In this document: in pieces, positions 37,074 through 46,445 of the stretch | Position numbering within the stretch: the first letter of the stretch is position 1 | Layout: each line of letters starts with the position of its first letter | Source of the DNA: Paenibacillus sp. FSL A5-0031 | GTDB taxonomy: Bacteria; Bacillota; Bacilli; Paenibacillales; Paenibacillaceae | Direction of reading: 5' to 3' | NCBI RefSeq assembly: GCF_001956295.1 | Contig: NZ_MRTD01000012.1 | Coordinates: 62,001-126,000, forward strand | Length of the DNA: 64,000 bases | The notes under the pieces: model-generated | What the model saw: only the letters and a program-made list of their open reading frames with translations | Told to the model about the DNA's origin: nothing | Database searches by the model: none | Position numbers and translations under genes: made by a program

Positions 37074-38594
37074 ATGAACAAAAAAACCGTATCACTTAAA
37101 TCGTTATTATTGATGGTTATATACGCATTAATGCTTTCTTGCGTCAGTACGGCTCTGTTGCCTATGCAGCGCGCGGCAGCGGCAGAAACGATGGCGGTAG
37201 AGAATGAAATGACATCAGCTGCGAAACAAATCTTAAGCAGCGGTACCATTAGCGATTGGGAAGCGATTGCCTTATATCGTTCTGGTCATGCGGTGCCAGC
37301 AAGCTATTTGAGCGGGTTGGCTTCTTATTTAAAAGAGAACAAAGGTGAATTCCGCAAAGTAACCGATCTTGAAAGAATGGCTATTGCGATTAGAGCGGCA
37401 GGTGAAGATGCAGCCTCCTTCGCTGGCTACAATCTCATTCAAAGCATCTACAATCATTCGAGAATGACGAATCAAGGCACAAATGGCGTGATTTTTGCAT
37501 TGATTGCTTTGGATAGCGGCAATTATGAGGTGCCAGCAAGTGCCTTATGGACACGTACGAAGTTAATAGATTGGCTGCTCAGCCAGCAAAATACGAGTGG
37601 AGCATTCCCGCTTTCGGAGAAATCCGAGGATAATTTAGATATAACCGCCATGGCGATAAGCGCACTCGCTCCTTACCAAGAACAAGCAAAAGTGAAAAGT
37701 GCAATCGATAAAGCTGTAAAATGGCTGTCTTCTGAGCAGCAAGTAAATGGCGGCTTTAACGCGTTTGGTGATGACAACAGTGAGAGCGTAGCTCAAGCTA
37801 TTATTGCTTTGTCAGCTGTGGGAGTTAGTCCAATGGAATCCAGTTTTATGAAAAAGAACGGGAATCTCCTAACGAGCTTATTAAGATTCCAGCTTGCGGA
37901 TGGCAGTTTTGCACATGCACTTGGTCAGCCATCAAATGAGATGGCAACGGAGCAAGCGTTGATGGCACTAGCCGCGTACGATCGCTATAGCAAGCAAAAG
38001 CCGGCGCTGTTCAACATTTCGGCGGATACAGAATTGACGGGCAGCAAGCCGCAATTTGTAGACAATAACCTCATTTCCGTATGGGCCTATGATGCTGTTT
38101 ATAGCGTGTTCGAAGCCAAAGTTATGGTAGGGGTAAGCGGTTCGGAGCTTCGCTTTGATCCGAAGAAGCAGATGACAAGAGCCGAATTTGCAACCTTGCT
38201 CATCAATCTATTGGAGGAAGCCCCTGCTAATGAAGCAGCCAAAGTGTTCAAGGATGTTCAGCCTGGCGCATGGTATTACGGAGCCATTATGCGTGCCAAG
38301 GAACTGGGCATCATTCAAGGGATTACAATAGACTCGTTCAAACCGAACCAAGCGGTAACAAGACAAGAAATGGCGATCATGATTGCCAAAGCTTTTAAGC
38401 TTAAGGGCAGCACAGATTCGCTTCCTTTCAAAGATGAGAGCAGCATTCATGAAAGTGCAAAAGCATACGTCAATGCCGTATATGTAAACGGCTTGATGCA
38501 GGGCTCGAACGGAAGCTTTAATCCGAAAGCGGTCGTTACGAGAGAAATGGCAGCCGTGGTGGCAGATAAACTGCTGGAATTGCCGGCAGCCTAA
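37074..38594 (+). CDS. SLH-anchored surface protein with alpha/alpha-toroid domain, no DUF4430
   Basis: The 506-residue protein has a signal peptide (about 1-38) and prenyltransferase-like repeats (about 55-310) closely similar in style to the 33254 product: QQNTSGAFPLS, QQVNGGFNAFG, QLADGSFAHALG and EMATEQALMALAAY. Three SLH motifs follow (about 335-506; MTRAEFATLLINLL, VTRQEMAIMIAKAF, VTREMAAVVADKL). It lacks any GW-x-Y-x-VNG motif of DUF4430. It probably shares the cobalamin-regulated transcript, lying 76 bp downstream of the first gene. It may present one half of a binding surface or act as a partner. ATG 37074 is preceded by AAAGGAGAG at 12 bases, which is a loose spacing. Confidence 0.8.
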   Translation: MNKKTVSLKSLLLMVIYALMLSCVSTALLPMQRAAAAETMAVENEMTSAAKQILSSGTISDWEAIALYRSGHAVPASYLSGLASYLKENKGEFRKVTDLERMAIAIRAAGEDAASFAGYNLIQSIYNHSRMTNQGTNGVIFALIALDSGNYEVPASALWTRTKLIDWLLSQQNTSGAFPLSEKSEDNLDITAMAISALAPYQEQAKVKSAIDKAVKWLSSEQQVNGGFNAFGDDNSESVAQAIIALSAVGVSPMESSFMKKNGNLLTSLLRFQLADGSFAHALGQPSNEMATEQALMALAAYDRYSKQKPALFNISADTELTGSKPQFVDNNLISVWAYDAVYSVFEAKVMVGVSGSELRFDPKKQMTRAEFATLLINLLEEAPANEAAKVFKDVQPGAWYYGAIMRAKELGIIQGITIDSFKPNQAVTRQEMAIMIAKAFKLKGSTDSLPFKDESSIHESAKAYVNAVYVNGLMQGSNGSFNPKAVVTREMAAVVADKLLELPAA

Positions 38595-38600
38595 ATTAAG

Positions 38601-38651
38601 AAGAAGCGAAATGAAAGAGCAAGCTGCTCTTTTGTTTCGCTTCTTTTTTTT
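38601..38651 (+). terminator. Rho-independent terminator
   Basis: GAAGCGAAA (38603-38611) pairs with TTTCGCTTC (38635-38643), with an inner AAAGAGC/GCTCTTT stem, followed by T8. It ends the cobalamin-regulated unit. Confidence 0.85.
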
Positions 38652-38815
38652 GCATCTAACTACATAGGAAGGAAGCCCCTTTTTTCACTAAACGAACCAA
38701 ATTCGGGATTTTGTTCTTTATAAAGAATATTGGTAGTGGTATATTTAAGAGGTTGAAAGGAGGAACACTTATTTCTTGCAATCAGATGATTTGAACCGCA
38801 AATAGGAGGCTTAAA

Positions 38816-40945
38816 GTGAATATATTAAAGCTAGTCATGTCACTAATGCTCGGATTACAGCTATTGCTAATACCTAATCAGGCTTCGGCAGAAGCGCCGG
38901 ATTCCAAAGACTATTATCTAATTGAACTTTCTAAGTTTGGCATTTATAACGATGGCACACATCCTGTCGAGACAACAAAGGGCATTAACAATGCACTGCA
39001 ATGGGCAGTTAAAAATGGGAAAACGACGACGTCACTGCCGCCGGGTACCTATTTAATCGATAAAGCTAACCGGATTAATATGGTTAGCAATATGGTGTTT
39101 GATCTCCCGATGGATGCGGTGCTCAAGAAGGAAACAAATGATAAAGAGTCGTATCAACTCATGTATTTGGGTTATGGCGTTCATAACGTCACGCTGAGAG
39201 GCGGGACCTATGTAGGTGACAGGGAAACACATAACTATTCTAAAAAAGACAATAAGCACAGCTCAGGCACACATGAAGCTGGTTATGGCATTTTTACGCA
39301 AGGAGCTTATGATATTACCATTGACGGTGTGAAATCGATTAATTTTACAGGCGATGGTCTCATACTGGGCGGTTACGGCACGATGGCAAAGGATTTGTAT
39401 GAAGATCATTTTGTATTAGGCGCATTCGATGATAAAGGAAAAAATGTCGCGAATGCCAAAAAGCTTCGAACGAAGCAGCCGCTTAATTTTACGAACACGA
39501 TTTTTAAAACGGAGAAACAATTTGAATTGTCGAATGCGATTAAACTGCCATATAAATTTGATATCTTCTTCTATAAAGCGAACGGAGCTTTTATTAAGAA
39601 GCTGGTAAATGTGAAGGTGCGCGAGCTCATCGACATACCGGAAGGAGCGACGCAGTTCCATCTTGTATTCGAGCAAGCGACCAAAAAAGGCGCCTATGTG
39701 GAATTTTGGAACAAAAGTGTAACGAAAAACGTGGTTGTGAAAAATTCTGAATTTGCTTATAACCGTAGGCAAGGGATTACGGTCGGCGGTGCTGACCAAG
39801 TACTTATTGAGAACAACGTTCTTCATCATATCAAAGGGACGATGCCGCAGTCGGGAATAGATGTGGAGGGCGGTTTTGGCGAGAACGGACACCGCAACAG
39901 CAATATTACGATCAAAAGCAATAAATTTCACGATAATGCTTCGTACGATGTCATTCTATATGATGGAAAAGACGCAATCGTAGAAGACAATCATTTGGCA
40001 TCAAAAGGTGCGATTGGGCTAGCCATCTCCGATCCATTTAAAGGGGCCATGATTAAAGGCAATCACTTTGACGGCTCTCGCATTGCAGCGGCTCATGATG
40101 CCACATTTATCGATAACAAAATGAATGATTCCTATACGTCGTTTACGGGTCCTAATATCAAAATAGATGGCATGACCTTTACGGACTCTATGTTTTTAAT
40201 TAGTGCGAAGGATGCTTTTGGAGTGAGTGCATCGAACATCGTTATGAATAACAACAAAAAGAGTGATTCTGGTCTATCGCTTTGGGGAAAACCGATTCGT
40301 CTGAAAAACATAACGATTAACGGCGAGGGCAAGCTTAGGGTCGTAACGGGCGGAATAACCGAGGGCTCGATCATCGATAACTTAAAGGTAACCGGCTTTA
40401 ATACCGATTCCGGGTTAACGCTGCCTCCTGCCACATACAACAACTGCGAATTTATCGGAGCCGCGGGAACGGGCAAATTTGGATCGATTGCGATTTCACA
40501 AGCCGGCAAATATGTGTTCGATGGCTGTTCCTTTCAATCACCGCCAGCGCTTAGCACATTAGTGATTGCTGAACATCCGAAGCTTGATTTGACGATCAAA
40601 AATTCGACGTTCGAGCTATTAGGCAACTCTCAAGCTATTAGTATACAATCGGCGAAAAACCTGCTGCTGGAGAATAATACGATTACAGCGGAAAAACTAA
40701 CCTCCGATAAAACAGAGATTGTTCGCATTAACGATTATTGGAAACGGAATAATCCGCATGACGTTCTGAAGGCCGTAATTAGAGGGAATACGATTACAAC
40801 CAATTTAGCTGCGATCGGGATCACCACATTATATGCGGGAACAGGAGCGCCAGCCTATCTCATTGAAAACAACACCTTATACACAGCTAAGCTGGTTCAA
40901 AAGAAAAATGATATTTTGAAAAATAATTCGATTAAGAAAAAATAG
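38816..40945 (+). CDS. Secreted right-handed beta-helix (pectate-lyase-fold) protein
   Basis: The 709-residue protein has a signal peptide (about 1-24; SQAEAP-like end in NQASAEAP). A pectate-lyase-like N-terminal strand region follows (FGIYNDGTHPVETTKGINNALQWA, with PPGTYLIDK), then many parallel beta-helix coils rich in NNxxxx and Ile/Asn ladders (VIENNVLHHI, ITIKSNKFHDN, LLLENNTITAE). This fold is shared by polysaccharide lyases, epimerases and phage tailspike proteins, and I see no catalytic signature to choose between them. A jelly-roll-like insert is present at about 230-310. GTG 38816 follows ATAGGAGGC. It is monocistronic, ending at a clear terminator. Confidence 0.75.
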   Translation: MNILKLVMSLMLGLQLLLIPNQASAEAPDSKDYYLIELSKFGIYNDGTHPVETTKGINNALQWAVKNGKTTTSLPPGTYLIDKANRINMVSNMVFDLPMDAVLKKETNDKESYQLMYLGYGVHNVTLRGGTYVGDRETHNYSKKDNKHSSGTHEAGYGIFTQGAYDITIDGVKSINFTGDGLILGGYGTMAKDLYEDHFVLGAFDDKGKNVANAKKLRTKQPLNFTNTIFKTEKQFELSNAIKLPYKFDIFFYKANGAFIKKLVNVKVRELIDIPEGATQFHLVFEQATKKGAYVEFWNKSVTKNVVVKNSEFAYNRRQGITVGGADQVLIENNVLHHIKGTMPQSGIDVEGGFGENGHRNSNITIKSNKFHDNASYDVILYDGKDAIVEDNHLASKGAIGLAISDPFKGAMIKGNHFDGSRIAAAHDATFIDNKMNDSYTSFTGPNIKIDGMTFTDSMFLISAKDAFGVSASNIVMNNNKKSDSGLSLWGKPIRLKNITINGEGKLRVVTGGITEGSIIDNLKVTGFNTDSGLTLPPATYNNCEFIGAAGTGKFGSIAISQAGKYVFDGCSFQSPPALSTLVIAEHPKLDLTIKNSTFELLGNSQAISIQSAKNLLLENNTITAEKLTSDKTEIVRINDYWKRNNPHDVLKAVIRGNTITTNLAAIGITTLYAGTGAPAYLIENNTLYTAKLVQKKNDILKNNSIKKK

Positions 40946-40976
40946 CTGGCAGACTTTAGCTTTGATAAAAATGAGC

Positions 40977-41013
40977 ATCCGTTTTCTTCATTTGAAGAGA
41001 ACGGATTTTTTAT
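40977..41013 (+). terminator. Rho-independent terminator
   Basis: ATCCGTTTTCTTC (40977-40989) pairs with GAAGAGAACGGAT (40994-41006) with one mismatch around ATTT, followed by T6. Confidence 0.85.
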
Positions 41014-41130
41014 TGTATTTTTCCGATTCGACGCGGGGGTAGGTAAATAGCTATAATAAGGAAATGAAGTTGCTTAGCAATTCCATTTCTTGCTTTATTG
41101 ATTACCATACAATGAATAGGATGAATGTTC

Positions 41131-42909
41131 ATGCTCAAGCGGCTTGGTAGAAGTATCCGTGATTTTCGTGAAACATATAAGCAACATTTGTTGTTTGAAT
41201 ATTTATTTATGCTCCTAACGAGCTTTGTTATTATTCCGATTATTTCTTTTATATTTAACCGTATGCTTCGTGTACTTGGAACGGGCTCTGTATTAAATGG
41301 CGATGTTTACAAAATTGGGCTGAGCTACACGGGCGTTGCTGGATTAATCGCGATCTGTTTAGTAGCTGTACTTGTGCTTTTTATCGAGTTTGGCGTGGTC
41401 ATTACGATTTCTCAGCAGCATTATTTTGGCAAACAGGTATTGATCTCAGATGCCGTGCTGACGACGCTGAGACAGACGCCTAAACTATTTGGATTCGGTT
41501 TGATTCAGCTGTTGTTTTTCCTATTGTTTCTTGTGCCATTTATTGAATCGCCGCTGTCCACTTCCCTTTTTGCACAATTTAACGTCCCAATATTTTTTAA
41601 CAGCCGCGTCTTGAGCTCGTCTATGATGATGCTTTCTTTATACGGTTTGTTGCTTTTGGCGGGCGTGTACACCATCTTGAGATGGATTTTTGTTTTGCAC
41701 TTCATTATGATCGAAGACAAATCCATTCGAGTAGCCATCAGAAGCAGTCTCTTATTGACGAAGGGAAAGCGGCTATCGATTTTTGTTAATTTATTTTTGC
41801 TAAATGTGTTCGTATTCGCGCTTGGTTTTGTCGTCATCTCGTCTGTTGCTTATTTGCCAGCGTGGCTGGACATCAATGTGCTTAAAGCGGTGTCCAATCA
41901 TTATTCATTAACGCTAACAACGGTACTAACCTATATGTTCACTTTGCTGCTCGTGCCGATTAATATCATCTTTTTGACAAGGCTCTTCTATCACTTTAAA
42001 CGTACACGGGGCGTGATGCCGCGAGATCAGCTCCGTTTATTCAAAAATGGCTGGGTTGGCCCGCTTGAGCAGCGTCTTATGACTTTTCTAAAAGGCAGAA
42101 CGAGGAAACGAGTGCTCTACAGCTCTATATTGGCTGCTTATTTAGCGCTTGCGCTGTTTGTCAGCTATGCTGCTAATGATCAATTGGTTTATGTAAAATG
42201 GAGCGTGCTCTTGTCTGCTCATCGCGGCGATACGCTCGTTGCGCCGGAAAACTCGCTGGAAGCGATTCGCAGCTCAGTGGCGCAAAGCATTGATGCCGTT
42301 GAAATTGATGTACAGATGACAAAGGATGGCGTAGTTGTCCTGAACCATGACTATAATCTACAGCGTATGGCGGGTGTGCCGAAGCGGGTGAGCGAGCTGG
42401 ACTATGAGGAAATTGCGAGGCTGAACATTGCCAAAGCTGGCGGTGAACCCGATGAGATTGTGCGAATCCCCATGTTATCCGAGGTGCTTGGAGAAGTGCT
42501 GGGGAAGTCGAAGCTGATCATTGATCTTAAGCCATACGGTTCAGGCGAACAATTGGCTGAGCATGTTGTTGCATTAATTGAACAATTCGATATGGTGCAG
42601 GACTGTTATATTCAATCATTTGATCGGTCTACGCTTCAGCATATTCGGTCACTGAACCCTGAAATAAAAATTGGGCAAATTTTATATTTTGCACTCGGTG
42701 ATCTTTCGCTTCTTGATGTTGATTTTTATACCATCGAGCAGATTATGCTGACAGAGCAGCTCGTGGAGCGTGCGCATAAAAAAGGCCGTGAGGTATGGGT
42801 GTGGACAGTGAACAGCGAGCGGAATTTAAAAGAGGTGCTTAAATTCGAAATTGACGGCATTATTACCGACTATCCTGCGCGCGCACACAATATGGTTGAG
42901 CTGAAGTAA
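41131..42909 (+). CDS. Membrane glycerophosphodiester phosphodiesterase
   Basis: The 592-residue protein has an N-terminal membrane region of about 335 residues with several hydrophobic helices (the GPDPase_memb type). A C-terminal GDPD catalytic domain follows from about residue 345, with LSAHRGDTLVAPENSLEAI carrying the catalytic His and metal ligands, VEIDVQMTKDGVVVLNHD with the second His, and TVNSERNL and IDGIITDYP near the end. It hydrolyses glycerophosphodiesters, possibly lipid or teichoic-acid breakdown products, at the membrane. Two close starts are possible: ATG 41131 (nine bases after TAGGA) is preferred over ATG 41125. Confidence 0.87.
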   Translation: MLKRLGRSIRDFRETYKQHLLFEYLFMLLTSFVIIPIISFIFNRMLRVLGTGSVLNGDVYKIGLSYTGVAGLIAICLVAVLVLFIEFGVVITISQQHYFGKQVLISDAVLTTLRQTPKLFGFGLIQLLFFLLFLVPFIESPLSTSLFAQFNVPIFFNSRVLSSSMMMLSLYGLLLLAGVYTILRWIFVLHFIMIEDKSIRVAIRSSLLLTKGKRLSIFVNLFLLNVFVFALGFVVISSVAYLPAWLDINVLKAVSNHYSLTLTTVLTYMFTLLLVPINIIFLTRLFYHFKRTRGVMPRDQLRLFKNGWVGPLEQRLMTFLKGRTRKRVLYSSILAAYLALALFVSYAANDQLVYVKWSVLLSAHRGDTLVAPENSLEAIRSSVAQSIDAVEIDVQMTKDGVVVLNHDYNLQRMAGVPKRVSELDYEEIARLNIAKAGGEPDEIVRIPMLSEVLGEVLGKSKLIIDLKPYGSGEQLAEHVVALIEQFDMVQDCYIQSFDRSTLQHIRSLNPEIKIGQILYFALGDLSLLDVDFYTIEQIMLTEQLVERAHKKGREVWVWTVNSERNLKEVLKFEIDGIITDYPARAHNMVELK

Positions 42910-42942
42910 GAATATACAGATTGAGCGGAGGGGCGGTTAACG

Positions 42943-43668
42943 GTGACACAAATTGAAAAATATAAATCCTTTATTGAGTCGCTCCCGCCCGGCAGCTTGT
43001 CCAAGGAGCAGCTGTTTGTAGAAGAATTGCTTCTTCATGAAGAGCATGACATGTCGATTTATTACGTGCCTTACGAATATGTGAATATTGCTGCTAAAGT
43101 GATGATTATTGGCATTACGCCAGGCTTTACCCAAATGGAGGTAGCCATACGCAGCGCGCGGGAGGATCTTGTAAATGGGGTGTCTTATGACCTCATCGAT
43201 CAACGCGCGAAGAAGCTTGCCAGCTTTGCAGGCTCTATGAGAAAAAATTTAATCGACATGCTTGATCAAATTGGATTGCCAGCAGCACTTGGCATAAAGA
43301 GCAGCGAGCTGTTATTTTATGAGCTTAGAGATTTACTGCATACAACTTCAGCAATTAGGTATCCCGTGTTCATAAAGGGCAAAAATTACACCGGGCATAG
43401 CCCTGTTATTTTGAAATCAGAGACGCTTTATCACTATGCTGAGAGTATCTTTCTTCCAGAATTGCTGGCGGTAAAAGATGCGCTTGTCATCCCGCTTGGC
43501 AAGTCGGTATCCGATGTAGTCAAGCATTTTGCTGACAAGGGATGGATAGATAAAGAAAGATGCTTGTTCGAAATGCCGCATCCCTCAGGAGCAAATGGTC
43601 ACAGAAAAAGCCAGTTTGAACAGAACAAAGCACAGATGCAGCAGCAAGTAATGACATGGTTCAGCTAA
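42943..43668 (+). CDS. Uracil-DNA-glycosylase-superfamily-like protein
   Basis: The 241-residue protein has the motifs MIIGITPGFTQ (UDG motif 1-like, GxxPG) and FEMPHPSGANGHR (motif HPS near the C-terminus), which fit the UDG fold used by family 4-6 enzymes and by TDG/SMUG relatives. Between them lies a region with LPAALG and VIPLGKSVSD. Whether it removes uracil is unproven, as the catalytic acidic residue of motif 1 is not evident. GTG 42943 follows GGAGGGGCGG. It lies 33 bp after the phosphodiesterase gene, but no functional link is visible. Confidence 0.6.
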   Translation: MTQIEKYKSFIESLPPGSLSKEQLFVEELLLHEEHDMSIYYVPYEYVNIAAKVMIIGITPGFTQMEVAIRSAREDLVNGVSYDLIDQRAKKLASFAGSMRKNLIDMLDQIGLPAALGIKSSELLFYELRDLLHTTSAIRYPVFIKGKNYTGHSPVILKSETLYHYAESIFLPELLAVKDALVIPLGKSVSDVVKHFADKGWIDKERCLFEMPHPSGANGHRKSQFEQNKAQMQQQVMTWFS

Positions 43669-43706
43669 CTATATAACAGCTACAGAAATAGAAAGGCGTG
43701 ACGGGG

Positions 43707-44495
43707 ATGCATAGTAAAAAAGTTCGTATGATTACCTCTTTTGCGTTTCTAGCCAGTCTCTTATGGATATTTGCCTTAGGCTGGTCGATAAAGGATTATT
43801 TATTCGGAACAGCAAGCCAATCATCTGTATCGCAAGATACGGAACAACCAGCAGAATCATCAAGCGGATTAAAGATTATTGCATTAGGGGATTCGTTAAC
43901 GAGAGGAACAGGCGACATCGAAGGAAAAGGGTATGTAGGTTATGTCAGCGATCAACTGAAGCAGTCCGGTAAAGATGTTTCCTTAATTAACTTAGGTATT
44001 AAGGGGCTTACCTCTTCAGAGCTAGTGGAGCAGATGAAACAAAAGGAAATCGAGCGGCAAATTGGACAAGCAGACATTATTCTGATGACCATTGGCGGCA
44101 ACGACTTATTTCTCGGTGGCCAATCGCTTACGGATCTGTCTGAGGCAAGCATTTCGGGATTAGAAGAAGCGTTTTTGAATCATCTAAAAACGATTTTGAC
44201 GAGCATTCGTGCCGTTAATACAGAAGCAACCGTTTATTTGCTTGGATTGTATAATCCGTTCAGCGAGTTCCAAAATGGTGAGTTGATGTCGACTGTGGTT
44301 AGGAACTGGAATAGTAAAACTGCGGAGACTCTGGCACAGCATTCGAGAGCTGTTCTGGTTCCGACCTATGATTTGTTTCAGCTGAATGCAGAGAAACTTT
44401 TATTTACGGATCATTTCCACCCGAATGAGATAGGGTATCGCTTAATGGCTGAGCGGGTAGCCGCGTTAATTGCTGATGCAGGAGGACAATCATGA
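43707..44495 (+). CDS. SGNH/GDSL-family hydrolase, membrane-anchored
   Basis: The 262-residue protein has an N-terminal transmembrane anchor (about 8-30), a Ser/Gln-rich linker and an SGNH domain: block I LGDSLTRGTGD with the nucleophile Ser, block III IGGNDLF with oxyanion Asn, and block V DHFHPNEIGY with the Asp-His dyad. It is an extracytoplasmic esterase or lipase-like acyl hydrolase. ATG 43707 is chosen with AAAGG ten bases upstream; a GTG at 43698 is too close. It overlaps the next gene by four bases, so it belongs to the ABC exporter operon. Confidence 0.82.
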   Translation: MHSKKVRMITSFAFLASLLWIFALGWSIKDYLFGTASQSSVSQDTEQPAESSSGLKIIALGDSLTRGTGDIEGKGYVGYVSDQLKQSGKDVSLINLGIKGLTSSELVEQMKQKEIERQIGQADIILMTIGGNDLFLGGQSLTDLSEASISGLEEAFLNHLKTILTSIRAVNTEATVYLLGLYNPFSEFQNGELMSTVVRNWNSKTAETLAQHSRAVLVPTYDLFQLNAEKLLFTDHFHPNEIGYRLMAERVAALIADAGGQS

Positions 44496-45403
44496 GCGAC
44501 ATTACATTAGCAGTGCAGGGTTTACGGAAGGTGATAGGCAAGCGGACGATCATCAAGGATTTAAGCTTTGAACTGAAGCGCGGCGAAGTGTTTGGCTTTC
44601 TAGGCCCTAACGGAGCAGGAAAAACGACGACGATTCGGATGCTGGTCGGCTTAATTAAGCCAACCTCCGGCACCATCCATATATGCGGCTTGGATATTGC
44701 GAAACATTTTACAAAAGCGATGCGGCACTTAGGATGTATCGTAGAAAACCCAGAGCTGTACCCGTTCCTCAGCGGAATGGACAATCTTCGCCACTTTGCC
44801 GTTATGATTAATGGAATTACGCAGGAGCGGATCAATGAGGTTGTTGCGCTTGTTGGCATGCAGGATCGAGTGAATGATAAGGTAAGCACCTATTCACTCG
44901 GGATGAGGCAGCGGCTTGGGATTGCTCAGGCACTGCTTGGCAAGCCTGATGTCCTCATATTGGACGAGCCAACGAATGGGCTTGATCCATCGGGTATTAG
45001 AGAAATGCGGGCTTTTATTAGGTTTCTAGCTGAGGAAGAAGGATTGACCGTGCTCGTATCGAGCCATTTGCTGCATGAAATTCAATTGATGTGTGATCGG
45101 GTCGCGATTATTTCCAAAGGCGAGATCATTCGAGTGGATTCGGTTAAGCAGCTGTTGTCCAGCGAAGAACGTCTAGTATGGCGGTTGCAGCCGCAAGCGC
45201 TGGGACGATCGATACTTGGCGATGTTACGGCTGTCCTTGGTGAGACAACGGATACGGTTACGACAGCTTACGTTGAAAACGCAGTTGGAGAGTGGAATCG
45301 CAAGCTTGTTGAGGCTGGGGTAAGTGTGCTGGAGATGAATCGGAAGCTTCCCGCGCTTGAAGATCTATTTCTTGAGCTGACAGGAGGCGAGTCGATTGAT
45401 TAA
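44492..45403 (+). CDS. ABC exporter ATP-binding protein (BcrA/DrrA-like)
   Basis: The 303-residue ATPase has Walker A GPNGAGKTTT, Q-loop VENPELYPFLSG, signature YSLGMRQRLG, Walker B VLILDEPTNGLDPSG and the switch His in SSHLL. This set is typical of ABC-2 exporters of peptide antibiotics, drugs or polysaccharides. It partners with the permease at 45396, whose gene it overlaps by eight bases, and it begins within the stop of the SGNH gene (ATGA). Confidence 0.88.
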   Translation: MSDITLAVQGLRKVIGKRTIIKDLSFELKRGEVFGFLGPNGAGKTTTIRMLVGLIKPTSGTIHICGLDIAKHFTKAMRHLGCIVENPELYPFLSGMDNLRHFAVMINGITQERINEVVALVGMQDRVNDKVSTYSLGMRQRLGIAQALLGKPDVLILDEPTNGLDPSGIREMRAFIRFLAEEEGLTVLVSSHLLHEIQLMCDRVAIISKGEIIRVDSVKQLLSSEERLVWRLQPQALGRSILGDVTAVLGETTDTVTTAYVENAVGEWNRKLVEAGVSVLEMNRKLPALEDLFLELTGGESID

Positions 45404-46367
45404 TCTCGTTCAAAATGAAATGACGAAGCTGGTCGGCAAACGACGTTTTATCGTTATCTCTATCATTATTATCGTTCTTCTCTCGATGTTTACGTATGCG
45501 CAGGCGAAACAGGCAGAATCCATAAAGGAGCGGCTGGGTGACGTGGATTGGCGTACCGAATTGCAGCAGCAAATTGTGGACATGCAAAATCGGTTGAGCA
45601 GCGCAGGACAGTGGCGAGAGCAAATTCAAATTCAAATCAAACAATCCGAATATTATTTGAATAATAATGTGAATCCTTCTGAGCCGGGAGCGCCAACCTT
45701 CATTAGAGGTTTTGTTCAAAACTCGGCGGAGCTGTTTCTCCCGTTGCTCATCATGATTATTGCGGTAGATATCGTCTCCTCAGAACGGAGCATGGGAACG
45801 ATTAAGCTGCTGCTTACACGCCCGGTGAGCAGGTTTAAAATATTGCTCAGCAAATATATCGCGCTGATTTTGTCCGTTTCCTTAGTTATTTTCATATTCG
45901 GTTTGTTGTCTTACCTCATCTCAGCCATTATGTTTGGCAATCAAGGCTGGTCGGCTCCCGTATTGACTGGCTTCTCTACACAAGGAGGCGAGCTCGACAT
46001 ATCAGGCGTCCGCCTGGTGTCACAATGGCAGTTTATCATTCAGCAGTTTGGACTTGCATGGTTTATCTCGCTTGTAGTGGGAACGTTATCGTTCATGCTG
46101 TCCATTCTGATGAGAAGCAGCGCAGCCGGTATGGGTACAATGCTTGCATGCTTAATCGCAGGTGCTATTCTAAGCAACATGGTATCCTCATGGGATTCGG
46201 CCAAATATTTGTTCATGGTCAATCTTGGTTTGATGGACTATGTCAGTGGATCTGCTCCTCCGATCGAGGGCATGACACTTGGCTTCTCGCTTGCCGTGCT
46301 GGCCGCTTGGATGGTCGGTTCGCTGCTCGTTTCGTTTACGGTGTTTATGAGAAAAGACATTTATTGA
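45396..46367 (+). CDS. ABC-2 type exporter permease
   Basis: The 323-residue protein has an N-terminal helix (about 18-35), an extracytoplasmic coiled segment (about 40-100) and five further hydrophobic helices, with SSERSMGTIKLLLTRPVSR, the usual ABC-2 coupling motif. TTG 45396 follows AGGAGG at seven bases and overlaps the ATPase gene. The cargo is unknown; resistance or envelope maintenance is typical for this type. Confidence 0.85.
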   Translation: MINLVQNEMTKLVGKRRFIVISIIIIVLLSMFTYAQAKQAESIKERLGDVDWRTELQQQIVDMQNRLSSAGQWREQIQIQIKQSEYYLNNNVNPSEPGAPTFIRGFVQNSAELFLPLLIMIIAVDIVSSERSMGTIKLLLTRPVSRFKILLSKYIALILSVSLVIFIFGLLSYLISAIMFGNQGWSAPVLTGFSTQGGELDISGVRLVSQWQFIIQQFGLAWFISLVVGTLSFMLSILMRSSAAGMGTMLACLIAGAILSNMVSSWDSAKYLFMVNLGLMDYVSGSAPPIEGMTLGFSLAVLAAWMVGSLLVSFTVFMRKDIY

Positions 46368-46445
46368 TCGTGCTGCAGGTTGTCTAACTCATCCTAAAAT
46401 GCTTCCTCTATGCATAAGCATGTAATAGAGAGGAGCGTGATAAGG

